This document shows positions 16,460 to 26,534 of a DNA stretch of 64,000 nucleotides, in pieces. A program made the position numbers and the translations under genes. Each line of letters starts with the position of its first letter. Position 1 is the first letter of the stretch. The stretch is taken from the NCBI GenBank assembly GCA_951802115.1, contig CATOPL010000007.1, positions 1 through 64,000 on the forward strand, read 5' to 3'. The notes under the pieces are model-generated. The model saw nothing but the letters and a program-made list of their open reading frames with translations. It did no database searches and was not told the DNA's origin. Source of the stretch: an uncultured Lachnospiraceae bacterium. Lineage in GTDB: Bacteria; Bacillota; Clostridia; Lachnospirales; Lachnospiraceae.

Positions 16460-17560
16460 CTAATCCAGAAAATCTTTCAGCTTGCGGCTCCTGCTCGGAT
16501 GGCGAAGCTTCCTGAGCGCCTTGGCTTCAATCTGACGGATCCTTTCACGGGTCACATTGAATTCTTTCCCGACCTCTTCCAGAGTACGTGCCCGCCCGTC
16601 ATCCAGACCAAAACGCAGGCGGAGTACCTTCTGTTCTCTCTCTGTCAAAGTGCCCAGCACCTCTACAAGCTGTTCTTTCAGAAGCGTAAAAGCAGCCGCC
16701 TCCGCCGGCACAGGAACATTGTCATCCTGAATAAAATCGCCCAGGTGACTGTCCTCCTCCTCACCGATCGGAGTTTCCAGAGATACCGGCTCCTGAGAGA
16801 TCTTTAAGATCTCACGGACACGCTCCACCGGCATATTCATCTCTTCCGCAATCTCCTCCGGCTGCGGTTCTCTTCCCAGCTCCTGAAGAAGCTGTCTCGA
16901 TACCCGGATCAGTTTATTGATCGTCTCCACCATATGCACCGGAATTCGAATCGTCCTTGCCTGATCGGCAATCGCCCTTGTAATGGCCTGACGAATCCAC
17001 CAGGTAGCATAGGTGCTGAATTTATAACCTTTACGATAATCAAACTTTTCCACCGCTTTGATAAGTCCCAGATTTCCTTCCTGAATCAGATCCAGAAAAA
17101 GCATACCTCTGCCCACATATCGTTTGGCAATACTGACTACCAGACGAAGATTGGCCTCTGCCAGACGTTTTTTCGCCTCCTCGTCCCCCAGCTCCATCCG
17201 TTTCGCCAGATCTATCTCTTCTTCAGCGCTCAGAAGCGGAACTTTTCCGATCTCCTTTAAATACATACGGACCGGATCTTCGATACTGACACCATCGGGA
17301 ACAGACAGGTCAATCTGCTCCACATCGACATCATCTTCGTCGCTTAAGATAATGTTGTCGTCATCATCATCCGTAATACGAAGTACGTCGATGTTGTTCT
17401 GTTCAAGAAAATCCAGAATTTTCTCAAACTTTTCCGCATCCAGCTCCATATCATTGAAAAAGTCGCTGATCTCCTGATACTCGAGGACATTTTTCTTTTT
17501 CTTGGCTATTGCCAGCAGCTCTTTCAATTTTTCACTGAATTTCACCATATTTTCTTCCAT
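16460..17560 (-). CDS. rpoD: Primary RNA polymerase sigma factor
   Basis: The housekeeping sigma-70 factor, 366 residues. In order: an acidic region 1.1-like segment, region 1.2 ([20 protein letters not shown]), region 2 ([20 protein letters not shown], then [17 protein letters not shown]), region 3, and region 4 ([20 protein letters not shown]). Start [12 protein letters not shown] at 17560 has AAGGAAG seven bases upstream; an ATG at 17578 has none. It follows dnaG closely, the classic macromolecular-synthesis arrangement. Size is typical of Firmicutes SigA, without the large insertion of proteobacteria. Confidence 0.97.
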   Translation of the reverse strand: MEENMVKFSEKLKELLAIAKKKKNVLEYQEISDFFNDMELDAEKFEKILDFLEQNNIDVLRITDDDDDNIILSDEDDVDVEQIDLSVPDGVSIEDPVRMYLKEIGKVPLLSAEEEIDLAKRMELGDEEAKKRLAEANLRLVVSIAKRYVGRGMLFLDLIQEGNLGLIKAVEKFDYRKGYKFSTYATWWIRQAITRAIADQARTIRIPVHMVETINKLIRVSRQLLQELGREPQPEEIAEEMNMPVERVREILKISQEPVSLETPIGEEEDSHLGDFIQDDNVPVPAEAAAFTLLKEQLVEVLGTLTEREQKVLRLRFGLDDGRARTLEEVGKEFNVTRERIRQIEAKALRKLRHPSRSRKLKDFLD

Positions 17561-17597
17561 ACTGGTTCTTCCTTCCATAATTGTTCATATTTTATCC

Positions 17598-19367
17598 TTA
17601 ATCCAAAGAAATATGCAATTTCTCAATTTCCCGGCGTTTCTGTATGATTTTCTGCAGCATTTCCATGTTATTTGGATCCATATGCTCTGTCTGCCAGGCA
17701 ATACTGTCCTGTTTTACCCGCAGAATCGTCTCCTGCAGCGCTTTCTCCTCTTCTTTTTTAGATAAAGCAGGGATCGTATCCTGAAGCATGGCGGATACTT
17801 TCTGCTGCTCCTCCTCTTCTGTAAAATATTGAAACAAAGAAGCCGGATTCAGCTTTCCCGACGCCCACTGCTCTGTAAGAAGTTCTGCCGTTTTCTGGCA
17901 GAGAGGGTCCGTAAATTCTTCCGGCTCCACATACTTTCTGACATTGCGGAACATCTGCTCTCCGGAACTCATCCAGGTAATCAGAAGGCGCTGGGAACGA
18001 AGACTTCCGTCTTCCGTCCTTTTTTTCTTCCGTCCGGACAAAACTGCCGGCGACGGCATTTTCGCAAGTCCGCCCTGTTTTACTCCGGTCTGATTCACCA
18101 TCCGCAAAAGCTGCTCATAGGTCAGGTGATACTTTGCCGCTGCCGCCTCTATATAGGTATTCCTTTCAATTCCCTGTTCAAACTCCAGCAGCTTTCCGGA
18201 CAATGCTCTGAAAAATGCGGTCTTGCTCTCCGGATCCCGGAAATTATATCCCCGCTCCATCATCCTCAGCTCGAAATAAAAACTGCTTTCAGCTTCGTCG
18301 ATCCTTTTCTGGAAGCTCTCACTTCCCTCTGCCTTGATATATTCATCCGGATCCTTGTAAGGTTCCATATTGATAATTTTTGCCGTGAGCCCTGCATTCT
18401 TCAAAATCGGAATCGCCCGAAGCGCCGCTCTCACTCCCGCCTCGTCACTGTCATAGGTAAGCAGCACTTCATTCGTATACCGCTTCAGCAGGATGGACTG
18501 CTGTTGCGTGAAGGCTGTTCCCAGAGAAGCCACCGCCTGATTAAAACCGGCCTGGTGCAGAGCAATCACATCCATATACCCCTCACACAGGATCATATTT
18601 GGCTTCCTGCTTCTGCGTGCCAGATTTAATCCGTAAAGATTCCGGCTTTTGTCAAAGACTTTCGTCTCCGGCGAATTCAAGTATTTGGGTTTCCCATCTC
18701 CCATAACCCTGCCGCCAAAACCAATCACCCGGTTATGGGTATCCATGATCGGAAATATAACCCGGTTCCAGAATTTATCGTACATGCCCCGCTTTTCATC
18801 CACCTGTACAAGCCCGGACTCTTTCATTACCTGGTCTGTATATCCTTTACTTCTCAAATATTGATACAGACTGTTGCTGTATTTATCCGCGTAGCCCAGC
18901 CCAAAACTCTGTATAATCTCTGCACTCAGCTGTCTTTGCAGCAGATAGTCCATCCCCTGTTTTCCCGCCGGCTGACGCAGCATATAGTAATAATACTTCG
19001 CCGCAAGTCTGTTCATTTCCATAATCTGCGCTTTCAGATCCGCCTGTCTTCTGTCTTCCCCGGACAGATCCCGTTCAGGAAGCACAATACCTGCCCGGTC
19101 CGCCAGTACTTTCATCGCTTCCGGAAACGTCAGATTTTCATACTCCATTACAAATTTAAACACGTCTCCTCCTGCTCCGCAGCTGAAACAGTGATAAATC
19201 TGTCTGGGCTGATTCACAGACATGGAAGGATTGCGGTCATTGTGAAAAGGACAGACGCCCACATAATTACTGCCCTTCCTCTGCAGCTTTATATAACCGG
19301 AGATCACATCCACAATATCATTGCCGGAGCGGATCTCCTCTACAAGATCCTGCGAATAAAAACTCAT
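17598..19367 (-). CDS. dnaG: DNA primase
   Basis: A 589-residue primase that lays RNA primers for replication. The N-terminal zinc ribbon is seen as CPFHNDRNPS and YHCFSCGAGGD. The TOPRIM core follows with ILCEGYMDVIAL (catalytic Glu) and LTYDSDEAGVRAA (DxD). The C-terminal helicase-binding region is present. Start MSFYSQDL at 19367, with AGGTG five bases before; it overlaps the end of dgt by 19 bases. Confidence 0.96.
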   Translation of the reverse strand: MSFYSQDLVEEIRSGNDIVDVISGYIKLQRKGSNYVGVCPFHNDRNPSMSVNQPRQIYHCFSCGAGGDVFKFVMEYENLTFPEAMKVLADRAGIVLPERDLSGEDRRQADLKAQIMEMNRLAAKYYYYMLRQPAGKQGMDYLLQRQLSAEIIQSFGLGYADKYSNSLYQYLRSKGYTDQVMKESGLVQVDEKRGMYDKFWNRVIFPIMDTHNRVIGFGGRVMGDGKPKYLNSPETKVFDKSRNLYGLNLARRSRKPNMILCEGYMDVIALHQAGFNQAVASLGTAFTQQQSILLKRYTNEVLLTYDSDEAGVRAALRAIPILKNAGLTAKIINMEPYKDPDEYIKAEGSESFQKRIDEAESSFYFELRMMERGYNFRDPESKTAFFRALSGKLLEFEQGIERNTYIEAAAAKYHLTYEQLLRMVNQTGVKQGGLAKMPSPAVLSGRKKKRTEDGSLRSQRLLITWMSSGEQMFRNVRKYVEPEEFTDPLCQKTAELLTEQWASGKLNPASLFQYFTEEEEQQKVSAMLQDTIPALSKKEEEKALQETILRVKQDSIAWQTEHMDPNNMEMLQKIIQKRREIEKLHISLD

Positions 19368-19384
19368 ATTACACCTGATTCCTG

Positions 19385-20392
19385 TCAAAGTTTCCAGGAA
19401 TCCGGAAGAAAGAATTCCTGAAATTTGGATATGGCATACTGGTCAGTCATGCCCGCAATATAGTCACAGACACTGCGCTCCTGAGTTTCTCCGGACTGCC
19501 ACATCCGCTCTACATATTCATTGGGAAGAAGCTCCGGATGTTCCATATAATAATAAAACAGTTCCTTCACAATATTTTCTGCCTTTCGCTCTTCCCCTTT
19601 GGCCTTGGAATTTGTATATACATTATCAAACATGAATTTACGCATTCCCATAAATGCATACTGGATATCCTCCGACATCAGAATATCCGGCTTGTCCTGA
19701 CTTTGTTCCACAATGTCATGGATCATCGTATTCAAACGTTCTCTGGTAGAATGCCCCAGAATATCCGTATATGCTCTTGGAAGATCTCTCTCCCTTATCA
19801 CTCCTCCCCGAATCGCGTCGTCCACATCGTGATTTATGTATGCAATCTTATCAGAATAGCGGACAATTTTTCCCTCCAGTGTGGCCGCGTTTCCCGTCAT
19901 CTGATGATTGAGAATCCCGTCCCTTACTTCCCAGGTCAGATTAAGACCTCTGCCGCTTTTTTCCAGCCGCTCCACAATACGCACACTCTGCCGGTAGTGA
20001 GCAAATCCTTCACTGCTGATCTCATCCAACGCCCGTTCTCCGGCATGTCCAAAAGGCGTATGCCCAAGATCATGCCCCAGTGCAACGGCCTCCGTCAAAT
20101 CTTCATTCAGCCTCAGTGCTCTGGCGATTGTCCTCGCATTCTGTGCCACCTCCAGCGTATGCGTCAGCCGTGTCCGGTAATGATCGCCTTTCGGTGTCAA
20201 AAACACCTGTGTCTTATGCTTCAGCCGCCGAAAGGATTTACAGTGCAGAATTCGATCTCTGTCTCTTTGATAAACCGGACGGATATCACAGGGCGGTTCC
20301 TCTGTGTCCCTGCCTCTGGAATTCCTGCTCAGCGCCGCATACGGACTCAAGCGCTCTTTCTCCCAGTTCTCTGTCTTTTCCCGGATTGTCAT
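19385..20392 (-). CDS. dgt: Deoxyguanosinetriphosphate triphosphohydrolase-like protein
   Basis: A 335-residue HD-domain enzyme that should split dNTPs (dGTP type) into nucleoside and triphosphate. Visible motifs: RRLKHKTQVF, RTRLTHTLEVAQNARTIAR (first His), VALGHDLGHTPFGHAGE (HD pair), and YSDKIAYINHDVDD. This is the shorter Firmicutes form. Start follows AAGGAGGG. It heads the cluster dgt-dnaG-rpoD-trmK-nif3-kinase. Confidence 0.92.
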   Translation of the reverse strand: MTIREKTENWEKERLSPYAALSRNSRGRDTEEPPCDIRPVYQRDRDRILHCKSFRRLKHKTQVFLTPKGDHYRTRLTHTLEVAQNARTIARALRLNEDLTEAVALGHDLGHTPFGHAGERALDEISSEGFAHYRQSVRIVERLEKSGRGLNLTWEVRDGILNHQMTGNAATLEGKIVRYSDKIAYINHDVDDAIRGGVIRERDLPRAYTDILGHSTRERLNTMIHDIVEQSQDKPDILMSEDIQYAFMGMRKFMFDNVYTNSKAKGEERKAENIVKELFYYYMEHPELLPNEYVERMWQSGETQERSVCDYIAGMTDQYAISKFQEFFLPDSWKL

Positions 20393-20484
20393 AACATCCC
20401 TCCTTCACAGCAGTCCTGAAACATATGAAAAAACTCCCTTTATAAATAATATACTGCGCGAAAATCGAAATTCCTTCTTATTTT

Positions 20485-21060
20485 TCAGTTTTTTTCAGAT
20501 TTTTTTATTCTGGGATAGTTTTTTTTGCCTACCATATACTTTTTCATGTATGCAAATGTCCTTTCCTCTCCTTTTTCGTCCAGCATATGCAGAATATATT
20601 CCAAAAGTTCCCTCGTTTCCTCATGGATCAGATAATTTCCTTTCCCCTGCTCATAATAGGCAAGCGGAGAATGTCTGGTATATTTTTTCCCTTCATATAC
20701 CTTGGATGCGGCAATGCGGTCCATGATCATCTCATTGACATATTTTAAAGGCATCTTCATGCCTGCCATACATTTTACCGGTTTTAAACTGTAATCAATC
20801 CAGTATTCATAATGGTGCTTATTGCGCCCTTTGTGGTGCAGCCAGGCCGCCGAATACCCCTTATCTTCGCGTTCGGCATTGTTAGGGCTCTGAAAGCCCT
20901 GATAATATTTACAGCCCTGACAGAACTCTGCCGGCGTATACTTAGACAGATCATGCGTCAGTCCCTGCACATACATGCCGACTTTAAAACAATGCCGGGC
21001 AACCACCATCTTATGCTCCGTAATTGTATAAAAATGCCTCCATATATTAATCAGTCTCAT
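20485..21060 (-). CDS. DUF5662-family protein
   Basis: A 191-residue soluble protein of the DUF5662 family. His/Asp-rich motifs THDLSKYTPAEF and WLHHKGRNKHHYEYW suggest an HD-like metal site, followed by NEMIMDRIAASKVY. Function is unknown. The start (GGCAGGT ribosome site) lies inside the last codons of the GH13 gene, a 14-base overlap, so the two are co-expressed. Confidence 0.85.
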   Translation of the reverse strand: MRLINIWRHFYTITEHKMVVARHCFKVGMYVQGLTHDLSKYTPAEFCQGCKYYQGFQSPNNAEREDKGYSAAWLHHKGRNKHHYEYWIDYSLKPVKCMAGMKMPLKYVNEMIMDRIAASKVYEGKKYTRHSPLAYYEQGKGNYLIHEETRELLEYILHMLDEKGEERTFAYMKKYMVGKKNYPRIKKSEKN

Positions 21061-22891
21061 CTTTTTTACCTGCCAGTATCATAATCGTCCTCGGCGGAAC
21101 CGCCACCGTCTTCTGATCGTCCAGGAGCAGTTCCTCCCCCGGACTGTAAAACGCTTCTTCTCTTCCGGTGTCCGCCGTCACATACCATCTTTCTCCTTTC
21201 GGAAGAATGGGAAGCGCCAGCTTATGCTCTGCCGTATGCATATTATACAGTACATAACAGGTCTCTCCTCCCGTATGACACCCTGCATAGAGAATGCCCA
21301 TCTGCCGGCTGCTGCTTATAAACTCTTTGTACCATGCCTTTTCCCCGTGATAGGACAGATCCGGCATCCCTTTTGACAGATGGTCTTTCATGGTATATTC
21401 TTTCAGACGGCCAAAAGCCCTGGAATTCTTTCTGAACTGAATCGCCGCTTTGACAAATTCCCGAAGCCGTCGGTCCGCTTTCTTCCTGCTCCACTGTATC
21501 CAGGAAATCTCATTGTCCTGACACCAGGCATTGTTGTTTCCGTTTTGAGAATTTCCCATCTCGTCTCCGCCATAGATTGCCGGAACACCCTGGGAAAGCA
21601 GCAACAGCAGAAACGCATTGCGAAGCTGCTTCTCCCTGAGCTGTCTGATCTTCCTTGAGGAAACCGGACCTTCCTCTCCATAATTGCAGCTGCAGTTGTA
21701 ATTGCTCCCGTCTCTGTTTTCTTCCCCGTTATCCTCGTTATGTTTTACATCATAAGAAACCGCATCCGTGAGCGTAAATCCGTTATGGCATGCCATATAA
21801 TTGATCACCGCCTGCTGTGCAGGATTGCGCCGCATCCTCCAGGCAACCTGTTCCAGCATATCCTCGTCGCCTCTTAAAAACCGCCTTGCCGTCTGAAGGA
21901 ATCCGTCGTTATATTCTGCAAGCCGCCGATAAGAAGGTTTATAATCCGATTCATAAAATTCTTCCAGCGGAAAACCTTCACTCATAATTTTGGTACGCGA
22001 AAGCTGCGGATCAAAAACAAGGCTCCCAAGAGGCGTTCCCTGACTGTTCACATGTACGCCGTCAATGTGATATTCGCTTACCCAGTAGCGAATACAGTCC
22101 AGAATCAGATGGAGGTTTGTCCTGGCAGGAAAATAGAATTCCAGGATCAGTTCGATTCCGTTTTTATGTAATTCACGCACCAGTTCTTTAAACTCCCGAA
22201 CCGGGTTTCCCGTCGCACTCAAAGACGCCTTGGGTGCAAAATAATATGCCTCCCCATACCCCCAATAATTCATCTGTTCTTTGACACTTCTGCTCACTGG
22301 CATATGCTTTTTAGACAGCTTTTCCTGTTCATATTCCGCAAACTCATATACCGGCATCAGTTCCAGCTGATTGATTCCCATATCTTTCAGATATGAAATT
22401 TTCTCTTTCACCCCCGCAAAGGTCCCCGGATTCCGGCATTTTGACGAGGCATCCATTGTAAATCCTCTGACATGAGTCACGTATAAAATGCAGTCCTCAT
22501 AAGGAATCATCAAAGGTCTGTCACCCTGCCAGGAAAACCGTTCTGTCTGTACAGCCGAGCGCAGAAAATGAATGCCCTGCGGATGTACCCCCCATGTTTC
22601 CCTGCCGCATATCACACCTGCGTATGGGTCCACGATAACCTCTCCATCCACCAGATAATTATAGTCAAACTCATTTGCAGGAAGCAGACCGATCTGCATG
22701 GCATAAATGTCTCCAAATCTCATCTCCTCCGTGAAAGGAATCTCTGCCGCGATCTCCGCCGTTCCCTTTCTGTACAAAAGCAGACGGCAATCTTTCCCAT
22801 CCCGTACCACTACCGCAAAATTGATGTATTTCCCATCTTTAGTCACTCCCAGAAGCGCCGGATTTCCGGCTTTGATGCGATAATCAAACAT
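21047..22891 (-). CDS. GH13 isoamylase/GlgX-like protein, probably inactive
   Basis: A 614-residue protein with an N-terminal CBM48-like beta domain (to about 110), a GH13 (beta/alpha)8 barrel and a C-terminal beta domain. The overall pattern is that of debranching enzymes (YWGYGEAYYFAP, HIDGVHV, QGVPAIYGGDEMGNSQ, NNAWCQDNEISW). Catalytic residues are altered: the nucleophile region reads DGVHVNS, so the Asp is Asn282 and the conserved Arg is His280; region IV reads ACHNGFTL, so Asp is Asn370; region I is ELILEFYFPA in place of DVVYNH. Glu305 may remain as acid/base. Hydrolysis is unlikely; a glycogen-binding or regulatory role is possible. Confidence 0.88.
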   Translation of the reverse strand: MFDYRIKAGNPALLGVTKDGKYINFAVVVRDGKDCRLLLYRKGTAEIAAEIPFTEEMRFGDIYAMQIGLLPANEFDYNYLVDGEVIVDPYAGVICGRETWGVHPQGIHFLRSAVQTERFSWQGDRPLMIPYEDCILYVTHVRGFTMDASSKCRNPGTFAGVKEKISYLKDMGINQLELMPVYEFAEYEQEKLSKKHMPVSRSVKEQMNYWGYGEAYYFAPKASLSATGNPVREFKELVRELHKNGIELILEFYFPARTNLHLILDCIRYWVSEYHIDGVHVNSQGTPLGSLVFDPQLSRTKIMSEGFPLEEFYESDYKPSYRRLAEYNDGFLQTARRFLRGDEDMLEQVAWRMRRNPAQQAVINYMACHNGFTLTDAVSYDVKHNEDNGEENRDGSNYNCSCNYGEEGPVSSRKIRQLREKQLRNAFLLLLLSQGVPAIYGGDEMGNSQNGNNNAWCQDNEISWIQWSRKKADRRLREFVKAAIQFRKNSRAFGRLKEYTMKDHLSKGMPDLSYHGEKAWYKEFISSSRQMGILYAGCHTGGETCYVLYNMHTAEHKLALPILPKGERWYVTADTGREEAFYSPGEELLLDDQKTVAVPPRTIMILAGKKDETD

Positions 22892-22996
22892 AGTATTTTC
22901 CTTTTCCCTTCAGTAGTCGACACTTTACCCAATTATAATTGATTATAACACCCTCCCGGAGTTTTTTCAATTCCGACTTTCAGAATAAACGACACA

Positions 22997-23057
22997 GGGT
23001 CTGCCGCAGGATGCCGGAGTAAAATACAGATCGCTCCCCACATTCTGCAACAGACCC
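22997..23057 (-). terminator. Terminator-like hairpin after the DUF4349 gene
   Basis: Arms 22997-23013 and 23041-23057 pair over 17 positions including G-U pairs, closing a 27-base loop. It follows the DUF4349 stop on the minus strand; the T-tract is weak. Confidence 0.55.
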
Positions 23058-23064
23058 TTTCCGC

Positions 23065-24054
23065 TTACTGCTGATCCGTCTTTTCCTGTGTCTCATTCTG
23101 ATTTGTCTTCTTATTTTTAAAACCAATCAGCACTTTTTTCCTGTAAAAAAATCTGCGAACCACAAGTACAATCACCGCGATCACCGCCGTCCATACTGCC
23201 AGCACCGGCAGCGAACCAAACAGCACGATGACAAATTCCCTCAATCCGTTTCCAACTCTGTACAGGCTGTCAGAAAACCGCTCGGCAATTTCCTGGAAAA
23301 AACTTTTCTCACCGGTTTCCGTTATTCTCTCCACCTCTACAATCGACAGATAAACGGTACTGTAGTCAATCTGATTATCCAGAAGACGTTTCTGACTCCC
23401 GTAATTTTCAAGTTCGTACCGCACTTCTGAAAGTCTGCTCTCAATCGCCAGAAGGTCTTCCAGATTTTCTGCCTTTTCCAACAGCTCCAGCAGTCTGTCC
23501 TGTTCCGTCTCCAGTGATTTTTTGCGGCTTTCCACATCCACATACTGAAGCGTTACGTCTTCTATTCCCTCATTTTTATAAATAATATTTCCAAGACCTC
23601 CGACCACTTCAATAAACTCACTCAGTCGGTCGGAAGGAACTCTCGCAGTATATTCCGCGCTTCTGGTATTATCATTATAATAGCTGTTTCCCCATATGGA
23701 AGAATTTTCAATATAGCCGTCCATCTCCTGAACTTTCTTTGTAATCCCTTCCACAAGTGTATCAAATTCTTTTGTCTGCATCTCCAGACGTACGGTCCTG
23801 ATCAATTTTCTTCCATTTTGCGCCACCGGATCAATGCCGTTTTCAGATGTGATCCCGCCGCCGTCCATCTCCTCTGCAGCTGCTTCCGCTACCTCCGCCG
23901 GCATCGCCATATCCCTTGTCTCCTGCACAGCCGTGCTGCTCTCTCCGGACATGCTGTTCATCTTCGAACCCCCGCACCCTGTAACCGCCAGCAGTAAAAA
24001 AACGGCTATACACAATGCTGCCTGATACTTCTTTTTTCTGTTTTTCCTTCTCAT
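23065..24054 (-). CDS. DUF4349 lipoprotein
   Basis: A 329-residue exported lipoprotein: Lys/Arg-rich N terminus, hydrophobic signal and lipobox AVTGC (Cys about residue 27), then a low-complexity stretch. The DUF4349 domain has RKLIRTVRLEMQTKEFDTLV, ARVPSDRLSEFIEVV, and a coiled coil (about 185-235). A C-terminal membrane helix (SLPVLAVWTAVIAVIVLVV) is followed by a basic tail, so it is anchored at both ends. Third gene of a sigma/anti-sigma-like operon, so it is likely part of an envelope-stress module. Confidence 0.85.
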   Translation of the reverse strand: MRRKNRKKKYQAALCIAVFLLLAVTGCGGSKMNSMSGESSTAVQETRDMAMPAEVAEAAAEEMDGGGITSENGIDPVAQNGRKLIRTVRLEMQTKEFDTLVEGITKKVQEMDGYIENSSIWGNSYYNDNTRSAEYTARVPSDRLSEFIEVVGGLGNIIYKNEGIEDVTLQYVDVESRKKSLETEQDRLLELLEKAENLEDLLAIESRLSEVRYELENYGSQKRLLDNQIDYSTVYLSIVEVERITETGEKSFFQEIAERFSDSLYRVGNGLREFVIVLFGSLPVLAVWTAVIAVIVLVVRRFFYRKKVLIGFKNKKTNQNETQEKTDQQ

Positions 24055-24107
24055 ACCATCCTCCTGATATCCCCTGTACGCTCTGAGAGCGGCATTGCTG
24101 AGAAAAT

Positions 24108-25010
24108 TTATTCCGGTTCCAGCTCTTCCATCGTCTTTTTAAATACTTCCTCAAACGTAAATTCCACGCCAAGCAAACCCTGTTCGGTATGAGTAACCAG
24201 CCGGTACTGGCTCGCATCAAAGTCAATCTGATATCTGGAAAGATCAACCTCCTCATCCACCGCCATACCTGCTTCCAACCAAAGCCACTCCCCCTCTGTC
24301 TCAAATTCCGATGGAATCCGATACCAGGCATCCTCCAGCCATACTTCCAGATCACAGCGGTTCAGATAACGAATATCCTCTTCCCCTGTATTGCCGATCG
24401 TCAGCATCAGCACCGGATTGTCTTCATCCAGAACCGGACAGTTTACCAGCGTCGTTACATTTTCAAGCTGTTCGGACACCTGCTGCTCACTGGCAGGATA
24501 AACCAGCTGCTCGCAGTAATTTTTTCCGCTCTGCGCACCGGACGCTTCCTGAATTCCTGCTTCCGCATCATTTTCCTTCATATCCATACTGTATGATTCT
24601 TCTGCACTGACGTTGCCGCTGTCTGTCGCCATATCCGTTGTCGTCTCCTCAGACGCTGACTCCGCGGCGGAGGACTCCATATCTGTGCTTTCCTTCGTGC
24701 CGGAACCTCCAAACCGCTCGCCAACCTGATAAAAAAGCCATCCGCAGACACAGAACAGCAGAACACATGCCGCCCACTGTCCATACCGGGGTGAAAAATG
24801 TTTTCGAACTTCCTTTTTTCGAACCTCATCTGAAATTTCATCCGACAGTTTCTGCATTTCCTGTTCAAAATTCTCCGAGAACCGATGTTTCCTGGCAATC
24901 TCTCTTTCCGGCGGAACAAAACTTAAATCTTCTTCCAGACATTCTTCCAGAACCTGTACCAACAGCTCTTCCCCTTCAGAAAGCTTCTCACGCTTTTGCA
25001 AACCGTTCAA
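24108..25010 (-). CDS. Single-pass membrane protein, probable anti-sigma partner
   Basis: A 300-residue protein with a cytoplasmic N-terminal 75 residues, one membrane helix (WAACVLLFCVCGWLFYQVGE), a Ser/Thr/Glu-rich linker and an extracytoplasmic domain with an Ig-like pattern (VLMLTIGNTGEEDIRYLNRC, then LEVWLEDAWYRIP). There is no recognisable zinc-finger. Its position directly after a sigma gene, overlapping it by 23 bases, makes an anti-sigma role the best guess. The start is uncertain: TTG at 25010 or TTG at 25001, the latter eight bases after GGAGG. Confidence 0.7.
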   Translation of the reverse strand: MNGLQKREKLSEGEELLVQVLEECLEEDLSFVPPEREIARKHRFSENFEQEMQKLSDEISDEVRKKEVRKHFSPRYGQWAACVLLFCVCGWLFYQVGERFGGSGTKESTDMESSAAESASEETTTDMATDSGNVSAEESYSMDMKENDAEAGIQEASGAQSGKNYCEQLVYPASEQQVSEQLENVTTLVNCPVLDEDNPVLMLTIGNTGEEDIRYLNRCDLEVWLEDAWYRIPSEFETEGEWLWLEAGMAVDEEVDLSRYQIDFDASQYRLVTHTEQGLLGVEFTFEEVFKKTMEELEPE

Positions 25011-25539
25011 CCTCCTTCTGAATCATCTTCTGCAGTTTCTTCCTCGCCCGGAAGTAACGTACATTTACATTCTTCGCAGATATGCCGAGAATATCCCCAA
25101 TCTGATCGTCTCCCATCTGGTACATATATTTGTATTCGAACACAACCCGATAACTGTCGTCCAGTTCCAGAATACAGGAGATCAGATGGTTATAGTTTTC
25201 TCTCGACAGATACTGTTCCAGAATATCTTTTTCACACTGCTGATCTGTCAGCTCTTCTTTCAGCTCCTCCTCAGGCTTTCGCTTTCTTAAAATATCAGCT
25301 GCCTTGCTGCGGACAATCGTCGCCAGAAATTTTCTCGTCCGGGGACTGTGTACATCCTCAACCTGCTCAAGATGCCTGGTCAGAGCCAGAAAAGCTTCCT
25401 GCACTGCATCCTCCGCAAGCTGCCCGTCCTGCAGTTTCTGATTGGCGACATACCACATAAAATGCCGGTACTGTTCATAAATCTCTCTGAATTTTTCCTG
25501 TTCCTCCGGACTGTCCAGAAGTGCCAGAAACAGAAACAT
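24988..25539 (-). CDS. ECF-type sigma-70 family factor
   Basis: A 183-residue sigma factor with region 2 (FMWYVANQKLQDGQLAEDAV, QEAFLALTRHL) and region 4 (YRVVFEYKYMYQMGDDQIGD, ILGISAKNVNVRYFRARKKL). It would direct RNA polymerase to a stress regulon. It heads an operon with a membrane partner and a DUF4349 lipoprotein. Start follows AGGAGG. Confidence 0.88.
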   Translation of the reverse strand: MFLFLALLDSPEEQEKFREIYEQYRHFMWYVANQKLQDGQLAEDAVQEAFLALTRHLEQVEDVHSPRTRKFLATIVRSKAADILRKRKPEEELKEELTDQQCEKDILEQYLSRENYNHLISCILELDDSYRVVFEYKYMYQMGDDQIGDILGISAKNVNVRYFRARKKLQKMIQKEVERFAKA

Positions 25540-25664
25540 AATTTATCCTCCTGGTAAATGCATCTACATCTATATAAACGCAGTTTTTTTCTATTTTACT
25601 ACAATCCTCGGAGAAAATCTTCTTAATTCTTCTTAAAAGTTCCTGAAGACAGGCAAAAATTCCG

Positions 25665-26522
25665 TTATTGCTTTTCCATTACAAATTCCACACATCCCAT
25701 ATATCCGGGCGCAACCTCATATTCATTGAAACAGATGACCACCTTCCCGTCGGCATTGACATAAAAATCCTGATCTTTGGCAATCGATTCAAAATTCCAC
25801 TCCGGCACATCCTGATAGTCAATCCAGTAAACTACGTTTTCATCCTCTGCCATTCTCTGGCGCATCTGTTCTTTGATCTCGCTGCTGACCGTTTCGATAT
25901 AATCTTCTCCAAAAAAATCCGAAAGTTCCGCCCGCCTGCCCGTCGTTTTATCAATGCTGTAATGCCGGTGGCGCTCATAGCCGCTTCCGGCTCCCTGATA
26001 GAGCACAAGCTCCAGAGAAAACCATTTTTCGTCATCTGTCAGAACCTGGCTGTCTACTATGATATCTCCATAACCGTCATCAAACTCCTCCATAGTACTT
26101 TTAAATTCTTCAATCAGCTCATCTGTTACCTGCTGAATATCAAAGTTGATCGCATCTGCCGTCTCTTTTGCCTGCTGCACCGTTTCTTCCGACAGGCCGC
26201 CTGTGTCCTCCGGGACTACCTCCGGAACTTTCACATCCGCAGAATAACGCGCTTCATCTACCTGATACTCCCGAATCGTCACCACTTTAAAAAAATCTCC
26301 CAGCACCGGAATCTGCTGCATGGCTGCGGCAGCCGTCTGACTTGTGTTGGGAAGAACCAGCAGAATGGCAACCACAGCCGCAGCACTCCCGATACAGCGA
26401 ATTTTCCGCATTTTTCTTATCCGTTTCTTACTTTCTTTTGCTCTCATAACTGCCTCCTCCATCTTCTCTCTCATTTCTTCCGGTGCTTTGATTTTGTCAT
26501 ACTCCTTTTTCCATCTTTCCAT
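25665..26522 (-). CDS. RsiV-like anti-sigma factor (DUF3298)
   Basis: A 285-residue membrane protein: cytoplasmic sigma-binding N terminus (about 1-40), one helix (CIGSAAAVVAILLVLPNTS), and an outer region ending in a DUF3298 domain (KTTGRRAELSDFFGEDYIET, then WNFESIAKDQDFYVNADGKV). RsiV of Bacillus binds lysozyme through this domain and is then cleaved to free SigV. Here the partner sigma lies 12 bases upstream. Lysozyme sensing is inferred from family knowledge, not shown. Confidence 0.85.
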   Translation of the reverse strand: MERWKKEYDKIKAPEEMREKMEEAVMRAKESKKRIRKMRKIRCIGSAAAVVAILLVLPNTSQTAAAAMQQIPVLGDFFKVVTIREYQVDEARYSADVKVPEVVPEDTGGLSEETVQQAKETADAINFDIQQVTDELIEEFKSTMEEFDDGYGDIIVDSQVLTDDEKWFSLELVLYQGAGSGYERHRHYSIDKTTGRRAELSDFFGEDYIETVSSEIKEQMRQRMAEDENVVYWIDYQDVPEWNFESIAKDQDFYVNADGKVVICFNEYEVAPGYMGCVEFVMEKQ

Positions 26523-26534
26523 ATTCTGCCCCTC

